From NCBI GenBank assembly GCA_964035015.1, contig OZ036008.1:2497612-2561611 (forward strand): DNA of 64,000 bases. The letters run 5' to 3'. This document shows, piece by piece, positions 42,640 to 53,559 of the stretch. The notes beneath the pieces were generated by a model, which was not told the origin of the DNA, searched no databases, and worked only from the letters and a program-made list of their open reading frames with translations. Origin of the DNA: Corallium rubrum (lineage: Eukaryota > Cnidaria > Anthozoa > Scleralcyonacea > Coralliidae). The position numbers were made by a program, and so were the translations under genes. Position 1 is the first letter of the stretch; the number at the start of each line of letters is the position of its first letter.

Positions 42640-43290
42640 AGGCACTAGATGGCGACTAATTGCGACGGCTTATCGAGCACTGTTTACACTGGGGAGGAGA
42701 ATCAGTAACTGCATGGATACCTTCCATTCTCTTCAACACGAAAATGGGGCAACGGTGCAGTTTTAAGTACACGATAATGCTTGCCTTCAATTCTCTTGCA
42801 CTTCAAACACCGTGATACTATCTTACGAATGACTTGTCTTGCCTTGACAATCCAGAATCGAGATCTTATCTCCGTAATCTGCATCTGAGTAATCTATCCT
42901 CTTTTGTATAGAGTCCCATGCAGCTGGTGTTTCAACTCTTTAAATCTTGGGGACTTGACCACCGTCTCTTGCATTTCTCTTAACCACAGTTTCTGTGCCC
43001 TTTTATACTCTTCCACAGTCAGCGATCCCACTTTCATCTTGTTGTTCTCTTCGATCGTAAATTAAGCATGAACCTGAATACGAAGGCAGTCACTCGAATC
43101 ACTATTCCGATGTTGCCATATCTTTTCTTGTCAATCACGCTAGAAATACACTTTACTGCTCCAGTGGTATTTACAACAAGCCCAGTTGAATCCTTAGGTC
43201 TTTCACTAACACGTATCTCGCCAAAATATTCAACTGGAGGCGCTGTGGTTTCTGCTGGCTCCGGCCACATTCGTTTTTCTTCAAGCAACC
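42640..43290 (-). pseudogene. BEL/Pao integrase N-terminal fragment
   Basis: On the minus strand 42884-42702 reads ITEIRSRFWIVKARQVIRK, CLKCKRIEGK and PLPHFRV. This is the H2C2 zinc-binding N-terminal region of a BEL/Pao integrase ('RxxFWI...CxxCK...P.LPxxRV'). The catalytic core and C-terminal domain that should follow to the left are missing, and the frame breaks after PLPHFRVEE. It is the truncated 3' end of the BEL element whose gag lies at 53936-55010. Confidence 0.75.
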
Positions 43291-43653
43291 AAGGCGGACC
43301 ACCACATCTTGGACTTCTTTAAGGCCTCGGCTCTGATCCCACGAGAAGGCAAGTCCGCTGGATTCTCTTTCCCAGGGCAATGACTCCAACTTTCTGCTGA
43401 CACAAGATTCCGAATCTCTCTAACTCTATTTTCTACAAACTGTTTGCATTTTTTATCCACGCCCTTGATCCAATGCAATGTTGTCATCGAGTCTGTCCAA
43501 CAGAAAACTTCATCAATTTGAACAATCGGTTGCAGGGCTAGTCGGACACGAGAAACAAGTCTAGCTACTATCAAGGCAGCTAGAAGTTCCGGACGTAGCC
43601 TTGCTCATGATCAGTTGCGTAGAGATACCTTTGCTTGTTTCAATCCTTAGATA
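43281..43653 (-). pseudogene. BEL/Pao RNase H region, distal half
   Basis: The minus strand reads IVARLVSRVRLAL, VFCWTDSMTTLHWIKG, CKQFVENRVREI and CPGKENPADLPSRG, the diagnostic BEL/Pao RNase H stretch ('CWTDSxxxLxWI ... NPADxxSRG'). At 43654 the gene is cut by the LTR array. Removing the array and one GATA copy joins VVYL (46440 side) to RIETSKG (43650 side) in frame. Confidence 0.85.
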
Positions 43654-44138
43654 TTTAGTAAATTGACCCTTACTAATGGGTATTGAACAACAAGAGAACT
43701 CGACGAAGCAAATTTGGTTTGATAAAAGTATATTATTGAAAAGCACTCACAGTTGTGTACGGTCTAATCTCTCTCACAGTCACACAGTCTCTCTACTACA
43801 TTCCTATCTTTAAACCCTCTTGAGTATAATCTAAATGTCAATCATATCATGTTCGTCACTAAGTAAAGTAATAATTAACCACGCTATTAGATCGTAAATA
43901 TTAAGAGATATATATATATATGATGAGCCATTGTCGCTTACGCATTGTGCGCACGCTCACTGCTTGCAGTTTGAGCGCTCTGACGTGGTTTTGATGTCCC
44001 ACATTTTGTGTGGCATCAAGGGTGACTGTAAATAGCAGTTATCTTCATCCTGCTATATATATATATATACCGTCTATATCTATCTATCTATATATATATA
44101 TCTATATATATCTATATATATACGGACAGTCTTCGACA
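43654..44138 (-). mobile_element. LTR 1 of the short BEL-derived array
   Basis: A 485-bp LTR. It ends in TTTAGTAAATTGACCC on the left and GACAGTCTTCGACA on the right, and is preceded by GATA (43650-43653), the target duplication. Compared with LTR 2 it lacks most of the hammerhead sequence but keeps the TACCGTCT remnant within a TA/TC-rich stretch at 44055-44120. Confidence 0.8.
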
Positions 44139-44834
44139 CACTCCCCCATGCAAGTTAGGAACTAAATTGCATGTTCCCTAAGGAAACTGCACTACCAGGA
44201 ATCAACGTGTTCGTGCATGGAAAAAAACAAAACTGGAATATTTATCTAGTGTTAATGTTCTATAAATGTGTATAAAGTGTTCACATATCTTCTTCTTCTG
44301 CTATGGCGGTTATTTTCGCTTCTGCATCTGCTGCGGCTGCTCTTTTCGGTATGAACATTCGGGCTCCAGGGTTCTTCTCTTTCATGTCGCACTGAAGTTC
44401 CAGCGGATAGAAGATGCTGGACGGGTCTTTCTAACACGCCATTCTTCGTCTTGAGCTGAACAGCTCACGTCCGACCATCTGGTCCTGGGAATAACTTCTC
44501 CACGATGGCTAGTGGCCATTTCCCTCGGTTCTTGTCGTCTGTCTTTACGATCACTGCGTCTCCTTCTTTAACTTCATATTTCGGGGTCTTATGGACGAGG
44601 CTGTGACGTTCTCTCAGCGCGGTCAGGTACTCGCGTTGCCATCGCTTCCACAAGCTATTTTTACACGTTTTTAGATACTTCGCTCGTTTCCGTAGGTCTT
44701 GGTCTTCTCTTCTTAATACATCGCTAGGATTCCGTCCGTTCGCTTCGTCGTTAGTTGCAATTGAACTAATTTTGTTTCCAGCACAGCGCTGGCGTTTGTC
44801 TCTTCCATTTCACGATCCCGTCGGAGGTGCCAGG
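44139..44834 (-). mobile_element. Internal region 1 of the BEL-derived array
   Basis: On the minus strand, right after LTR 2, comes a primer-binding-site-like TGGCACCTCCGACGGG (44832-44817), a short ATG frame (gag start), then without a pol gene the C-terminal integrase tail: LWKRWQREYLTALRERHS and DAVIVKTDDKNRGKWPLAIV (44653-44465; the DUF5641-type end of BEL integrase). The latter frame stops after GPDGRT. The unit is thus a BEL element reduced to its two coding ends, about 0.7 kb, and cannot be autonomous. Confidence 0.8.
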
Positions 44835-45288
44835 TTTAGTAAATTGACCCTTACTAATGGGTATTGAACAACAAGAGAACTCGACGAAGCAAAGTTGGTT
44901 TGATAAAAGTATATTATTGAAAAGCACTCACAGTTGTGTACGGTCTAATCTCTCTCACAGTCACACAGTCTCTCTAACTACATTCCTATCTTTAAACCCT
45001 CTTGAGTATAATCTAAATGTCAATCATATCATGTTCGTCACTAAGTAAAGTAATAATTAACCACGCTATTAGATCGTAAATATTAAGAGATATATATATA
45101 TATGATGAGCCATTGTCGCTTACGCATTGTGCGCACGCTCACTGCTTGCAGTTTGAGCGCTCTGACGTGGTTTTGATGTCCCACATTTTGTGTGGCATCA
45201 AGGGTGACTGTAAATAGCAGTTATCTTCATCCTGCTCATCAGCACTACACTGATGAGGCCCAAAAGGCCGAAACGGTACCGTCTGTAG

Positions 45289-45348
<60 letters not shown>

Positions 45349-45361
45349 ACAGTCTTCGACA
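44835..45361 (-). mobile_element. LTR 2 of the array (carries the hammerhead)
   Basis: A 527-bp LTR with the same ends as LTR 1 and nearly identical through 45236. It contains a hammerhead ribozyme (45244-45289, opposite strand) followed by a (TA)n run, then GGACAGTCTTCGACA. It is shared as the 3' LTR of one unit and the 5' LTR of the next. Confidence 0.85.
45244..45289 (+). ncRNA. Hammerhead ribozyme, type I, short helix III
   Basis: All core elements are present and paired: helix I ACTACA (45244-45249) with TGTAGT (45284-45289), 6 bp; CTGATGA (45250-45256); helix II GGCC (45257-45260) with GGCC (45266-45269), loop CAAAA; GAAA (45270-45273); helix III CGG/CCG (45274-45276 with 45279-45281) with a 2-nt loop; cleavage site GTC (45281-45283), predicted cut after 45283. 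Every conserved core base is retained. The very short helix III is typical of hammerheads in retrozymes and Penelope-like elements, which often cleave as dimers. It lies antisense to the BEL coding strand inside LTR 2 and is followed by (TA)n. Confidence 0.88.
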
Positions 45362-46056
45362 CACTCCCCCATGCAAGTTAGGAACTAAATTGCATGTTCC
45401 CTAAGGAGACTGCACTACCAGGAATCAACGTGTTCGTGCATGGAAAAAAACAAAACTGGAATATTTATCTAGTGTTAATGTTCTATAAATGTGTATAAAG
45501 TGTTCACATATCTTCTTCTTCTGCTATGGCGGTTATTTTCGCTTCTGCATCTGCTGCGGCTGCTCTTTTCGGTATGAACATTCGGGCTCCAGGGTTCTTC
45601 TCTTTCATGTCGCACTGAAGTTCCAGCGGATAGAGATGCTGGACGGGTCTTTCTAACACGCCATTCTTCGTCTTGAGCTGAACAGCTCACGTCCGACCAT
45701 CTGGTCCTGGGAATAACTTCTCCACGATGGCTAGTGGCCATTTCCCTCGGTTCTTGTCGTCTGTCTTTACGATCACTGCGTCTCCTTCTTTAACTTCATA
45801 TTTCGGGGTCTTATGGACGAGGCTGTGACGTTCTCTCAGCGCGGTCAGGTACTCGCGTTGCCATCGCTTCCACAAGCTATTTTTACACGTTTTTAGATAC
45901 TTCGCTCGTTTCCGTAGGTCTTGGTCTTCTCTTCTTAATACATCGCTAGGATTCCGTCCGTTCGCTTCGTCGTTAGTTGCAATTGAACTAATTTTGTTTC
46001 CAGCACAGCGCTGGCGTTTGTCTCTTCCATTTCACGATCCCGTCGGAGGTGCCAGG
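45362..46056 (-). mobile_element. Internal region 2 of the BEL-derived array
   Basis: Near-identical copy of 44139-44834 offset by 1222 bp, differing by isolated changes including a one-base deletion near 45632 that alters the frame of the carboxyl tail. It holds the same integrase tail (45875-45687), short gag start and primer-binding-like TGGCACCTCCGACGGG. Confidence 0.85.
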
Positions 46057-46309
46057 TTTAGTAAATTGACCCTTACTAATGGGTATTGAACAACAAGAGA
46101 ACTCGACGAAGCAAAGTTGGTTTGATAAAAGTATATTATTGAAAAGCACTCACAGTTGTGTACGGTCTAATCTCTCTCACAGTCACACAGTCTCTCTAAC
46201 TACATTCCTATCTTTAAACCCTCTTGAGTATAATCTAAATGTCAATCATATCATGTTCGTCACTAAGTAAAGTAATAATTAACCACGCTATTAGATCGTA
46301 AATATTAAG

Positions 46310-46391
<82 letters not shown>

Positions 46392-46436
46392 ACAGTCTTC
46401 GACAGATACATATATATATATGGACAGTCTTCGACA
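46057..46436 (-). mobile_element. LTR 3 of the array, internally deleted
   Basis: Matches LTR 2 to about 46310, then lacks the TGATGAGCCATTGTCGC ... hammerhead block. It continues with TA repeats and two copies of GGACAGTCTTCGACAGATA. It is followed by GATA (46437-46440), the second copy of the target duplication. Confidence 0.8.
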
Positions 46437-46440
46437 GATA

Positions 46441-46620
46441 CACGACTGCAGCGTAAGCGACTTCGGAACTATTTCCAAATCCATGGGTCTGTAAATTGAC
46501 TACATTCTCTTGTAAATCCTGAAAATAGCATCTTTCAACGGAAATGGACTTGACTTCCACCAAATCAAATAACCAGCTTAGATACTTCTGTTTCAATTCT
46601 TCAGTTAGAGCCACTTAGAG
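46441..46620 (-). pseudogene. BEL/Pao RNase H region, proximal part
   Basis: The minus strand reads ELKQKYLSWLFDLVEVKSI, then HGFGNSSEVAYAAVVYL, the conserved 'xHxFxDASExAYxAVVY' start of the BEL RNase H domain. It is interrupted right after VVYL by the LTR array with a GATA duplication. Confidence 0.8.
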
Positions 46621-47800
46621 ACTCATCCCAATCGACCTTGAGTTTACACAGTTCTTGGAAAATGACCTTGATCGTGGTAACGAGTGGAGTAAGGAAGCCA
46701 AGGGGGTCGTAAAGCTTTGCAACAACCTTGAGCACAGATCTTTTGTGGAGTAGCAATCCTCTAGCAAGCTGGATGAGCCACTCAAAATAGAAGATGAAGT
46801 TGTCTTCTACATTATCCCAGATTAGGCCCAATATCTTTCGTTCGGTTATCACAGCAGGGGTCTGATCTCCAAGATGAGCTCTGGCATATACGTTTCATCT
46901 TCTTCAGATATTGCAGAAATTTCCTTGTTTGGTTGCTCTTCCAGATTAATCCACTGCACCAACTTCTTCGAATTTGAAAGCCACTTTCTCAGATTGAAAT
47001 TTCCCTCCTTCATTCTCGATTTGGCCTTTCGGTAGAGGTCGAATGCTTCAAGCTCATTGCTCTTCTCCCCATTGAAATCATCCACGTAGAGAGTTCAAAA
47101 CGTCATTCACGAACTGGGAATCCTCAGCCTCATATTTTGTAATGTGATGACGTATAGTTCCATTTAGTAGAAACGGTGAACTTGTGACGCCAAATACAAC
47201 TCGCCTGAATCGCTTAATGACCAATTTGGGAGTCTCGCTGGTAGGATCGTCAATCCAAAGGAAACGTAACACATCTCGATCAGGCTCTGCTACTTGCACC
47301 ATCAAGAATGCCTTCTCTGTACCTGCTACCAGAGCTATTTGGTGATACCTGAAGCGAATGAGAACATCAGGGATATCAGAAATCAAAGATGGACCAGCAT
47401 GAAGACAATCATTGAGAGACGGACCAGTGGACTTTGAAGACGCATCATAGACTATCCTTACTTTAGTTGTCTGTTTGTCCTCTCGAATGACTGGGTGATG
47501 CGGTAAATAGTGAAGATTACCAACCTTGACTGGAGCTTTGAGATCCACATCTGACACTATACCCTTGGTAGACTGTTCCTCCATTATTCGGTTGTATTCC
47601 ACGAGCAAATCAGGGTTTCCTCTCAGGCGCTTTAAGACAGAGTTCAGACGTCCCACTGCCACTTCATAGTTGTCAGGTAACAACTTGTGATGCTCGATCT
47701 TTTCAAGGCAAAGACACTTCATAGCGATCATCAACTTGGTGAATATTATCCAAGAATTCATCAATGACTGTTCCTTCATTGGGGAGAATGCCAATGCTCT
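46601..47800 (-). pseudogene. BEL/Pao reverse transcriptase
   Basis: The minus strand contains YLPHHPVIREDKQTTKVRIV, DASSKSTGPSLNDCLHAGP, IRFRYHQIALVAGTEKAF, VTSSPFLLNGTIRHH, then after a one-base slip near 47085 YVDDF, and later ILGLIWD and KRSVLKVVAKLYDPLGFLTP. These are the ordered RT blocks of BEL/Pao ('VxYDASSK...LNDxL...GPxL', 'FGVTSSPFLLN', 'YVDD', 'DPLGxLxP'). Slips near 47085 and 46850 and replacements (GTEKAF for the usual DIExMF, which would lose the first catalytic Asp) show it is inactive. Confidence 0.9.
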
Positions 47801-48441
47801 CTAATTCCCAGAATTTCTTGACTTGTTCAACTAATGGGTCTTCTTGTCTTACACCAAGACCACTGTGATTCTGTGATGTGTCGATTCGCAGAGTGTGGCT
47901 GGATATCAGATTCGTTGCAACTCCATTCTCTTGTACTTGTGGTACAGGGCCAGAAAGTACCCATCTTAGACTTGTTTCCATGGCAGCAGGTCCTGATTCC
48001 CCCCGTCTAATGCCTCCGGTGAAGAAAGACCAGTACAAGTCATTACCAATCAGGATATCCACTTCTGGATCACATTCCATAGACGGATCATCAGCAAACT
48101 CTAAATCAGATAGATGGTCGTAGGACTGCTGGGCAAGTTGGATGGCTTGATCTTGTAAGGGGGTACAGATAAGAGGAACTACATATATAGGCTGTCATCT
48201 GAATCCCAGAGTCCTTACCCAATCCTTCAATGTTAAGACCAACTACCTCGCATTCTCTGATGTGTTCGTTCTCTTGACCAAAGGTCTTGATAAGAAGCTT
48301 CTCAGAATTTATAGAAGGTAAATCCAGTTTCTTTCTTGCTTGGTCGGAAATGTAACTCCTCTGGCTCCCACTATCAAATAAAACTCTCATGGTTGTTGCT
48401 CTCGAGCTGGATTGATTAGTTCCATGCAAATACTGTTGCAA
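47703..48441 (-). pseudogene. BEL/Pao aspartic protease and linker
   Basis: The minus strand reads TTMRVLFDSGSQRSYIS, KKLDLPSINSEKLLIKTFG near 48400-48280, then DILIGNDLYWSFFTGG and RWVLSGPVP near 48080-47950, then WELESIGILPNEGTV toward the RT. This is the retropepsin of BEL/Pao (D-S-G-S active site, 'DxLIGxDxYWxF', 'GWxxSGPV', 'FWxLESxGI'). Frame changes occur near 48110 and 47790. Confidence 0.88.
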
Positions 48442-48718
48442 CAGCAGTTTGCAACAGCACGGATGTATTGGAATCTACATATGCTGTCATGGTAGACTTG
48501 CTCTCCTTTGATGAATTTGATACTTGCTCTGAGATTCCCACTTTGATTGCAGCATCCTTTTTTGGGCTAGACTCTTCTGGGGTATGCTTTGAGCTATCAT
48601 GGTCACAAATTGACTGATGATGCTTTCGTAAACATTTGCGACAACTGCTGGTTGATGGACAATTTCTAGCTACATGATATTGCGACGTAGACAGACAAAG
48701 CAACGTCTAAATTATTTC
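48416..48718 (-). pseudogene. BEL/Pao gag zinc-knuckle region, distal part
   Basis: The minus strand gives RRCFVCL, a one-base slip, HVARNCPSTSSCRKCLRKHH and QSICDHDS. This is the second Cys/His cluster that precedes the protease in BEL/Pao. The left border of the large Mutator-like insertion lies just upstream (48719-48730). Confidence 0.8.
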
Positions 48719-49373
48719 AGTGCCATTAGAGAGATATCATAAGACTGATGCTAGTAACACTTTTCATTGACATGTCGTTGCCATGGTAACCAGGTAACAG
48801 ACCCCCAACTGGAAAAAAGTGACGTATTTTGTGCAAAGGATATCTCAAGTACCAAAGTTCGTACATTCTCAGAAAAAGGCTTAAATTAAACACTTTTTTT
48901 TTAATTTAATGGGTTTTTTCCCCATATTTGAGTCAAATATTATAGAATATGATTAGCTGACACAGAATCAGTTACTTATACATTTGTCGCTGCCATAGTA
49001 AACAAGATAGGACCCCCTATTGGGTAAAATATGGTGTTTGCGCCAAAAAGGATAGGAGCCAAAGTAAATTACAGAGGTTCTTGGAAACAGTTTTAATGGA
49101 TACCTAATATATCAATCTATGATGTGAACCTAAAAAAATACACAGCTAAAGGCATAAAGTCTTCACATTTTACTTGAATATATGAAAATTTCATGGAACG
49201 GAGTTCATCAAAGGGTTCTGTTGTGGAATAATGGGATATAATTTTTGTGGAGTATAATGAAAATCAGATATAATTTTTTTCGGTTGTATTTGAGAAAATT
49301 AAGTTTAAAGTTTCCGTATGTATTTTTTTGATATCAATCCTGATTCAAAAACTTGAACAGGCATCCAGATTAT
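48719..49373. other. 3' flank of Mutator-like copy A
   Basis: Non-coding AT-rich sequence between the BEL knuckle region and the stop of transposase A. CCATGGTAACCAGG and AAAGGATATCTCAAGTACC recur in related form near copies B and C (GTTGCTATGGAAAAC; GATATCC), as shared UTR sequence of one transposon family. No clear terminal inverted repeat found at this edge. Confidence 0.5.
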
Positions 49374-51068
49374 TTAAAATGAGCCTGCTGCATGGGTTTC
49401 CCCTTCTTTTTCTTTATTCTTGTCTCCTGCTTTTTTTCTCTGGCCTCTGAGGACCTTTCTTCTCATTTTCGTGCTAACCTTGGCTTTATAATTGGCCTTC
49501 GTCACTCGCAGTCGATCAGCTTGGCTAACTCCAGCTTGATTCAGGGCTACTGGATTGATTCCCACTGCTTCAAGGACTTTTACAGTAGCCTTTTCACCAA
49601 TGTTGAAATGAGCAACAGCATCATAGACTCCCAATTTAAATACATTTGACCCAACAAACACTGTTTTTGGTACTCTTCGCCAAATCATGCCATTGAAAGC
49701 TTCGTTTTGGTTCTGAGTTTTTCCATCCAGACACTTAGAGAGTAAAGCATCATCACTTAAAGTGGCATACACAGGCTTAAGTGCCACTGTCACATCAACA
49801 GGCAAACCTTTCCCATGCTCAGCTATCCTTTCCGTCAGGACAATATGTATGCAAAGGGCGTTTATCTGTGGAGGCACAGTGGAAAAGCGAAGCAAGCACA
49901 TTTTTCTTCATTGTAGCAAGATTTCCATTGTTGCTTCTGATGACTATTCCATAATAGTTCTGCATCTTATCTATCATACCATCGGTCAACTTTCCTTTCC
50001 CACCTAACCCTTTTTTCCCCCTTTTTTTTAGTTTCCCCAAAGCTGTCCAAAGACGTTTTTGCACATGCCCAACACATTCTTTTTTTCTCACAACAACACC
50101 AAAATCTTCTTTGTAAATATTTTCAATTGCATTAAAGCTTTTGCTATCTCCATCCCCAAACAACTCTTGGTACTGAAGTTTATGGCGACTTACTGAGCGC
50201 TTAAAAATTCGCTTTGTGCCTTCAGGTTCCATAGCTGGTGCTGACCCACTATAGTTTGCTTTGCATTTTGATGCATGTTCTGCTCTCCAAAGTTCACTTT
50301 GTAAATCATCCTTACTTTCAAACTTCTTAAAATTGTGACAAACTTTACTTAGCGGCTCCACATCGAGAACTTTCCCGGTTTCCATAGAGATTGCCGTAAC
50401 ACACCCATGCAATGAAGAGAATCTCCTTCTTTGCCATGTTCCATCACATGAAATAGCAGTTTCGAGGACTCCATTTTCATTGACTTGGTCACGCAAGATG
50501 GCTTTTGAATGGTAATCATAAGCCCTTGGACCAACTGGTTGGGGCATGTCCATTGTTGAACAAAATTTTTGCATTGCTGATAAGCCACAACCAATAGATC
50601 TCATGCCATAGATTATTCTCCTGTTTACTTCATAACAATGGCCAACTTTTTTTGAAGAATAGAATTCTTCAAAGCATCCACACACGCTACAACCAAGAGA
50701 AAGACACGAAGCACAACCCATCCGTTTGGTACCATCTTCAACAAGTACTAACTGGCACTCAAAACATACTTTACATGACATTGTTTTAAACATGCTTCCC
50801 AAAATATCAACATCAATAAATAATGCGATAACCACTTGATAGACTTCATTCGTCAAAGGAGCACTCGCTTTAGCAGTTGAACCAATTTTTCTTGCCGAAG
50901 TTGACGTACACGTGGTTGCGGCTTCATCTTGAGATGTTGATTCAAGCACATTTTCATCGCTCGTACTTCCTGTGGAAGTTTCGCTCGTTTTCGAACTTTT
51001 TGGGTTTATAGTGAACTGATTTCCACTAAATTTACGCTTCTTTAAATAACCAGAACGCTGTTTAGCCA
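49374..51068 (-). pseudogene. Mutator-like transposase, copy A
   Basis: The protein starts at the ATG at 51068 (MAKQRSGYLKKRKFSGNQ, basic). It has a Cys-rich N-terminal module (CKVCFECQL, CASCLSLGCSVCGC) near residues 95-135, VNRRIIYGMRSIG, CDGTWQRRRFSSLHGC near 206, a HASKCKANYSGSAPAMEPEG block, GDGDSKSF near 306, ECVGHVQKRLW, then CLDGKTQNQNEAFNGMIW and a Lys/Arg-rich tail. The DGTWQ / GDGDS / NQNE series fits the DDE positions of the animal 'Mutator-like transposase domain' family. A deletion of about 50 nt with frame change at 49815-49822 removes the stretch corresponding to SWCGFKRDQAN-STYK of its relatives. Otherwise the copy is nearly intact and must be recent. Confidence 0.85.
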
Positions 51069-51099
51069 TTTTCGAAGAAGTAAACCGCAATTTAAAACC

Positions 51100-51798
51100 A
51101 AGAAATTGATTGAAACTTTAAAATACAAAATGACGTGTAGTAAGAAAGCTCGACCTTCTCCGTGACCAAATAGACGATATACTTCATTTAGAGTACAATA
51201 TACTAGCTTAAAATAGAAGTGTAGTGAGGGAGGGGTAGTCAAGTACAAGTATGAACAATTCTGGTTGGAAATCCTGAGCCAGTAACGTCGATTTAACCAT
51301 AACATTCGGTTGCTAGGGTGGTTGCTATGAGTCAATTTTGATAGTAGACAACTTTGTTTCAAAATTTAACTCCTTAGGAACCCAGATAATGACAAAAATA
51401 TTATGCTAGCGTGAAAAAGCATAAAATAAAGACCCAACATTCACAAATTTTGAAAAAGTGATTTTTCCCAACTACAAATGTATAAGACCACCTTACAATT
51501 GTGTTTCCAATAAATAACATCATTACTTGTGACGTCACCACAAATTTGCCCATTAACAACCACACAAAAAGTAATTGTTCATATTTTTAAGGTTCAGAAC
51601 ATAAAACACCATATCAACTATTTGTGAAAGTTTCAACAAATTTGGTCAAATATTTACTCAGATATCCTTTGCAGAGTAAAGTCAAAAAGCCCAAATTTCA
51701 GGATTAGAAAAAATCAAGTTCAAAAGTTGAATTCGAAAACTGGATATGTTATCACAAGGCAGTTCATCTCCACATTTCTTCTGGAGCCAGGAATCAAT
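51100..51798. other. Junction between Mutator-like copies A and B
   Basis: The 5' flank of A ends with TATAAGACCACCTTA (51480-51495). The identical end AAGACCACCTTA closes copy B at 53924-53935, so AAGGTGGTCTT is the 5' terminal sequence of this family. 51496-51798 is the 3' flank of B. Confidence 0.6.
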
Positions 51799-53559
51799 CA
51801 CAAATAGCCACCAGAACCAGTAGCATATGTCACCCCTTCTTTCTCCTTTGCTTTATCTCCTTTTTTCTTCTTTCTCCCACGTAGCAACTTTCTTCTTTTC
51901 TTGATGGTAGGTTTTCCCTTATAGTTTGCTTTGGAAACCCTCAAATTGTCAGTGCGCTGGCATTCTGCTTGACAATATTGGCCAGGGGTGATTCCGAGCT
52001 GCTCAAAAACTTTAATAGAGGCTTTTCATCCAATATTAAAGCTAGCAACAGCATCATACACCCCCAGTTGCAATACTTCTGAGCCAACAAATGTCCCCTT
52101 CGGTACTCGCTCTCAAATCATCCCACTGAGGGACTCGTTTTGATTTTGTGTTTTTCCATCCAAACATTTCGACAAAAGGCTACCATCACTCAACCTTTGG
52201 AAAATTGGTTTTGGAGCTCCAATAACATCCAAAGGCAAACCAGCACCATGTTTGTATGTATTGGTCCCATTTGCTTTGTCCCGCATATAACCACACCAAC
52301 TATCTGCATCCTCAGGACAATGATTATGTAATCTTCGTTTCTCTGAAGAGTAGCAGTGAAATAAGCATGCATGGATTGCCTTTTTCATTCCGGCAAGATC
52401 ACCTGGATTGCCTCTTATGGCAATTCCATAATAATTTTGGAGTTTATCAATCATCGTATCGGTCAGTCGCCCTTTTCCACCCATCCTTTGTCTCTTTCTT
52501 TAGCTTTCGCAGTGCGGTTCCCAGTCGCTTCTGGACATAGCTAACACATTCTTTTTTCTCTACTGTAATACCATGGTCTTGGTATACATCTCTCACTGTC
52601 TGAAAACTTTTGCTGTCTCCATCACCAAAATATTCCCCATATATAAGTTTATGGTTTTCAATGGAGCGGTTGAAGATTCGCATGGCTCCTTCTGGTTCCA
52701 TGGCAGGTACAGAACCTGTGAAGTTTGCTTTGCAGACAACTTCATGGTCAACCCTCCATACAGCATTTTGTGGGCTGTCTTCATCGTCTTCACGGCCCTT
52801 GCACTGCTTACACACTTTGCTTAGTGCCTCAACATCCAGCACCTTTCCAGTATCAATGCTGATAACAGTTACGCAACCATTGAGCGACGAAAAACCTCTT
52901 CTTTGCCACGTACCATCACAAGAAATGCCACATTCAACAACACTGGTACCTTCATTGACTTCTGGCTTTATCTCATGAATCTCCGCAGCAGCAACATTCA
53001 TCGTTTCGACTGAAACCTTTTTTACTGCATTTAGCAGAGCTTTACTGTGGCGAGAGTATGGAGTTGGCCTGGGAGGTGGTGGCATGTTCATAAGCCCACA
53101 AAATATACAACCAATGGACCTCATTGCATCAACCAGTCTTCTATTTACTTCAAGAAAACGAGACATTTCAGAGGAAGTAGAGAACTGGTTATTCCAACCA
53201 CAAGAACAACAAAGAAGCTGGAGGTTGGAAGCACAACCTTTTCGTTTCCCATTCATTTCCTGTAGAATAAGACTGCATTCGAAGCATTCTTTACATGGCA
53301 GCATTCTAAATACGGATGATAAAATAGCCATATCAACAAACCGATAACCACTTACAGTTGATTCTTCGTTAGGTCTATTATCATCAAGTCTTGGTCGCTT
53401 AGCATTAGGAATCTTCCGGCCAGAGGCCAAAACTTGGCTTGCTGGTGACTGGTCATTCTGGTTGGCATCACCACTTGGAATAGTCGTATTTTTAGCCTTT
53501 TCGTGCTGATTCCCATGAAATTTACGTTTCTTCGAGTAGCTAGATCGCGATCGTCGCAT
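51799..53559 (-). pseudogene. Mutator-like transposase, copy B
   Basis: Starts MRRSRSSYSKKRKFHGNQ at 53559 and aligns with copy A throughout: CKECFECSLIL, CASNLQLLCCSCG, VNRRLVDAMRSIG, CDGTWQRRGFSSLNGC near residue 215, VVCKANFTGSVPAMEPEG, GDGDSKSF near 313, ECVSYVQKRLGTAL, MGGKGRLTD, HCPEDADSWCGYMRDKAN, NQNESLSGMI. A one-base slip near 52485 and two in-frame TGA codons (near 52110 and 52025, the first replacing the conserved Trp of GMIW) kill it. Identity to A is visibly partial (roughly half to two-thirds), so B is not a recent duplicate of A. Confidence 0.85.

Noticed and set aside
44266-44454. Plus-strand ORF over the integrase tail
   Set aside because: Antisense shadow of the BEL internal region.
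49392-49649. Plus-strand ORFs across the Mutator-like transposases (also 52256-52978, 58494-58988)
   Set aside because: Antisense shadows of the transposase reading frames.
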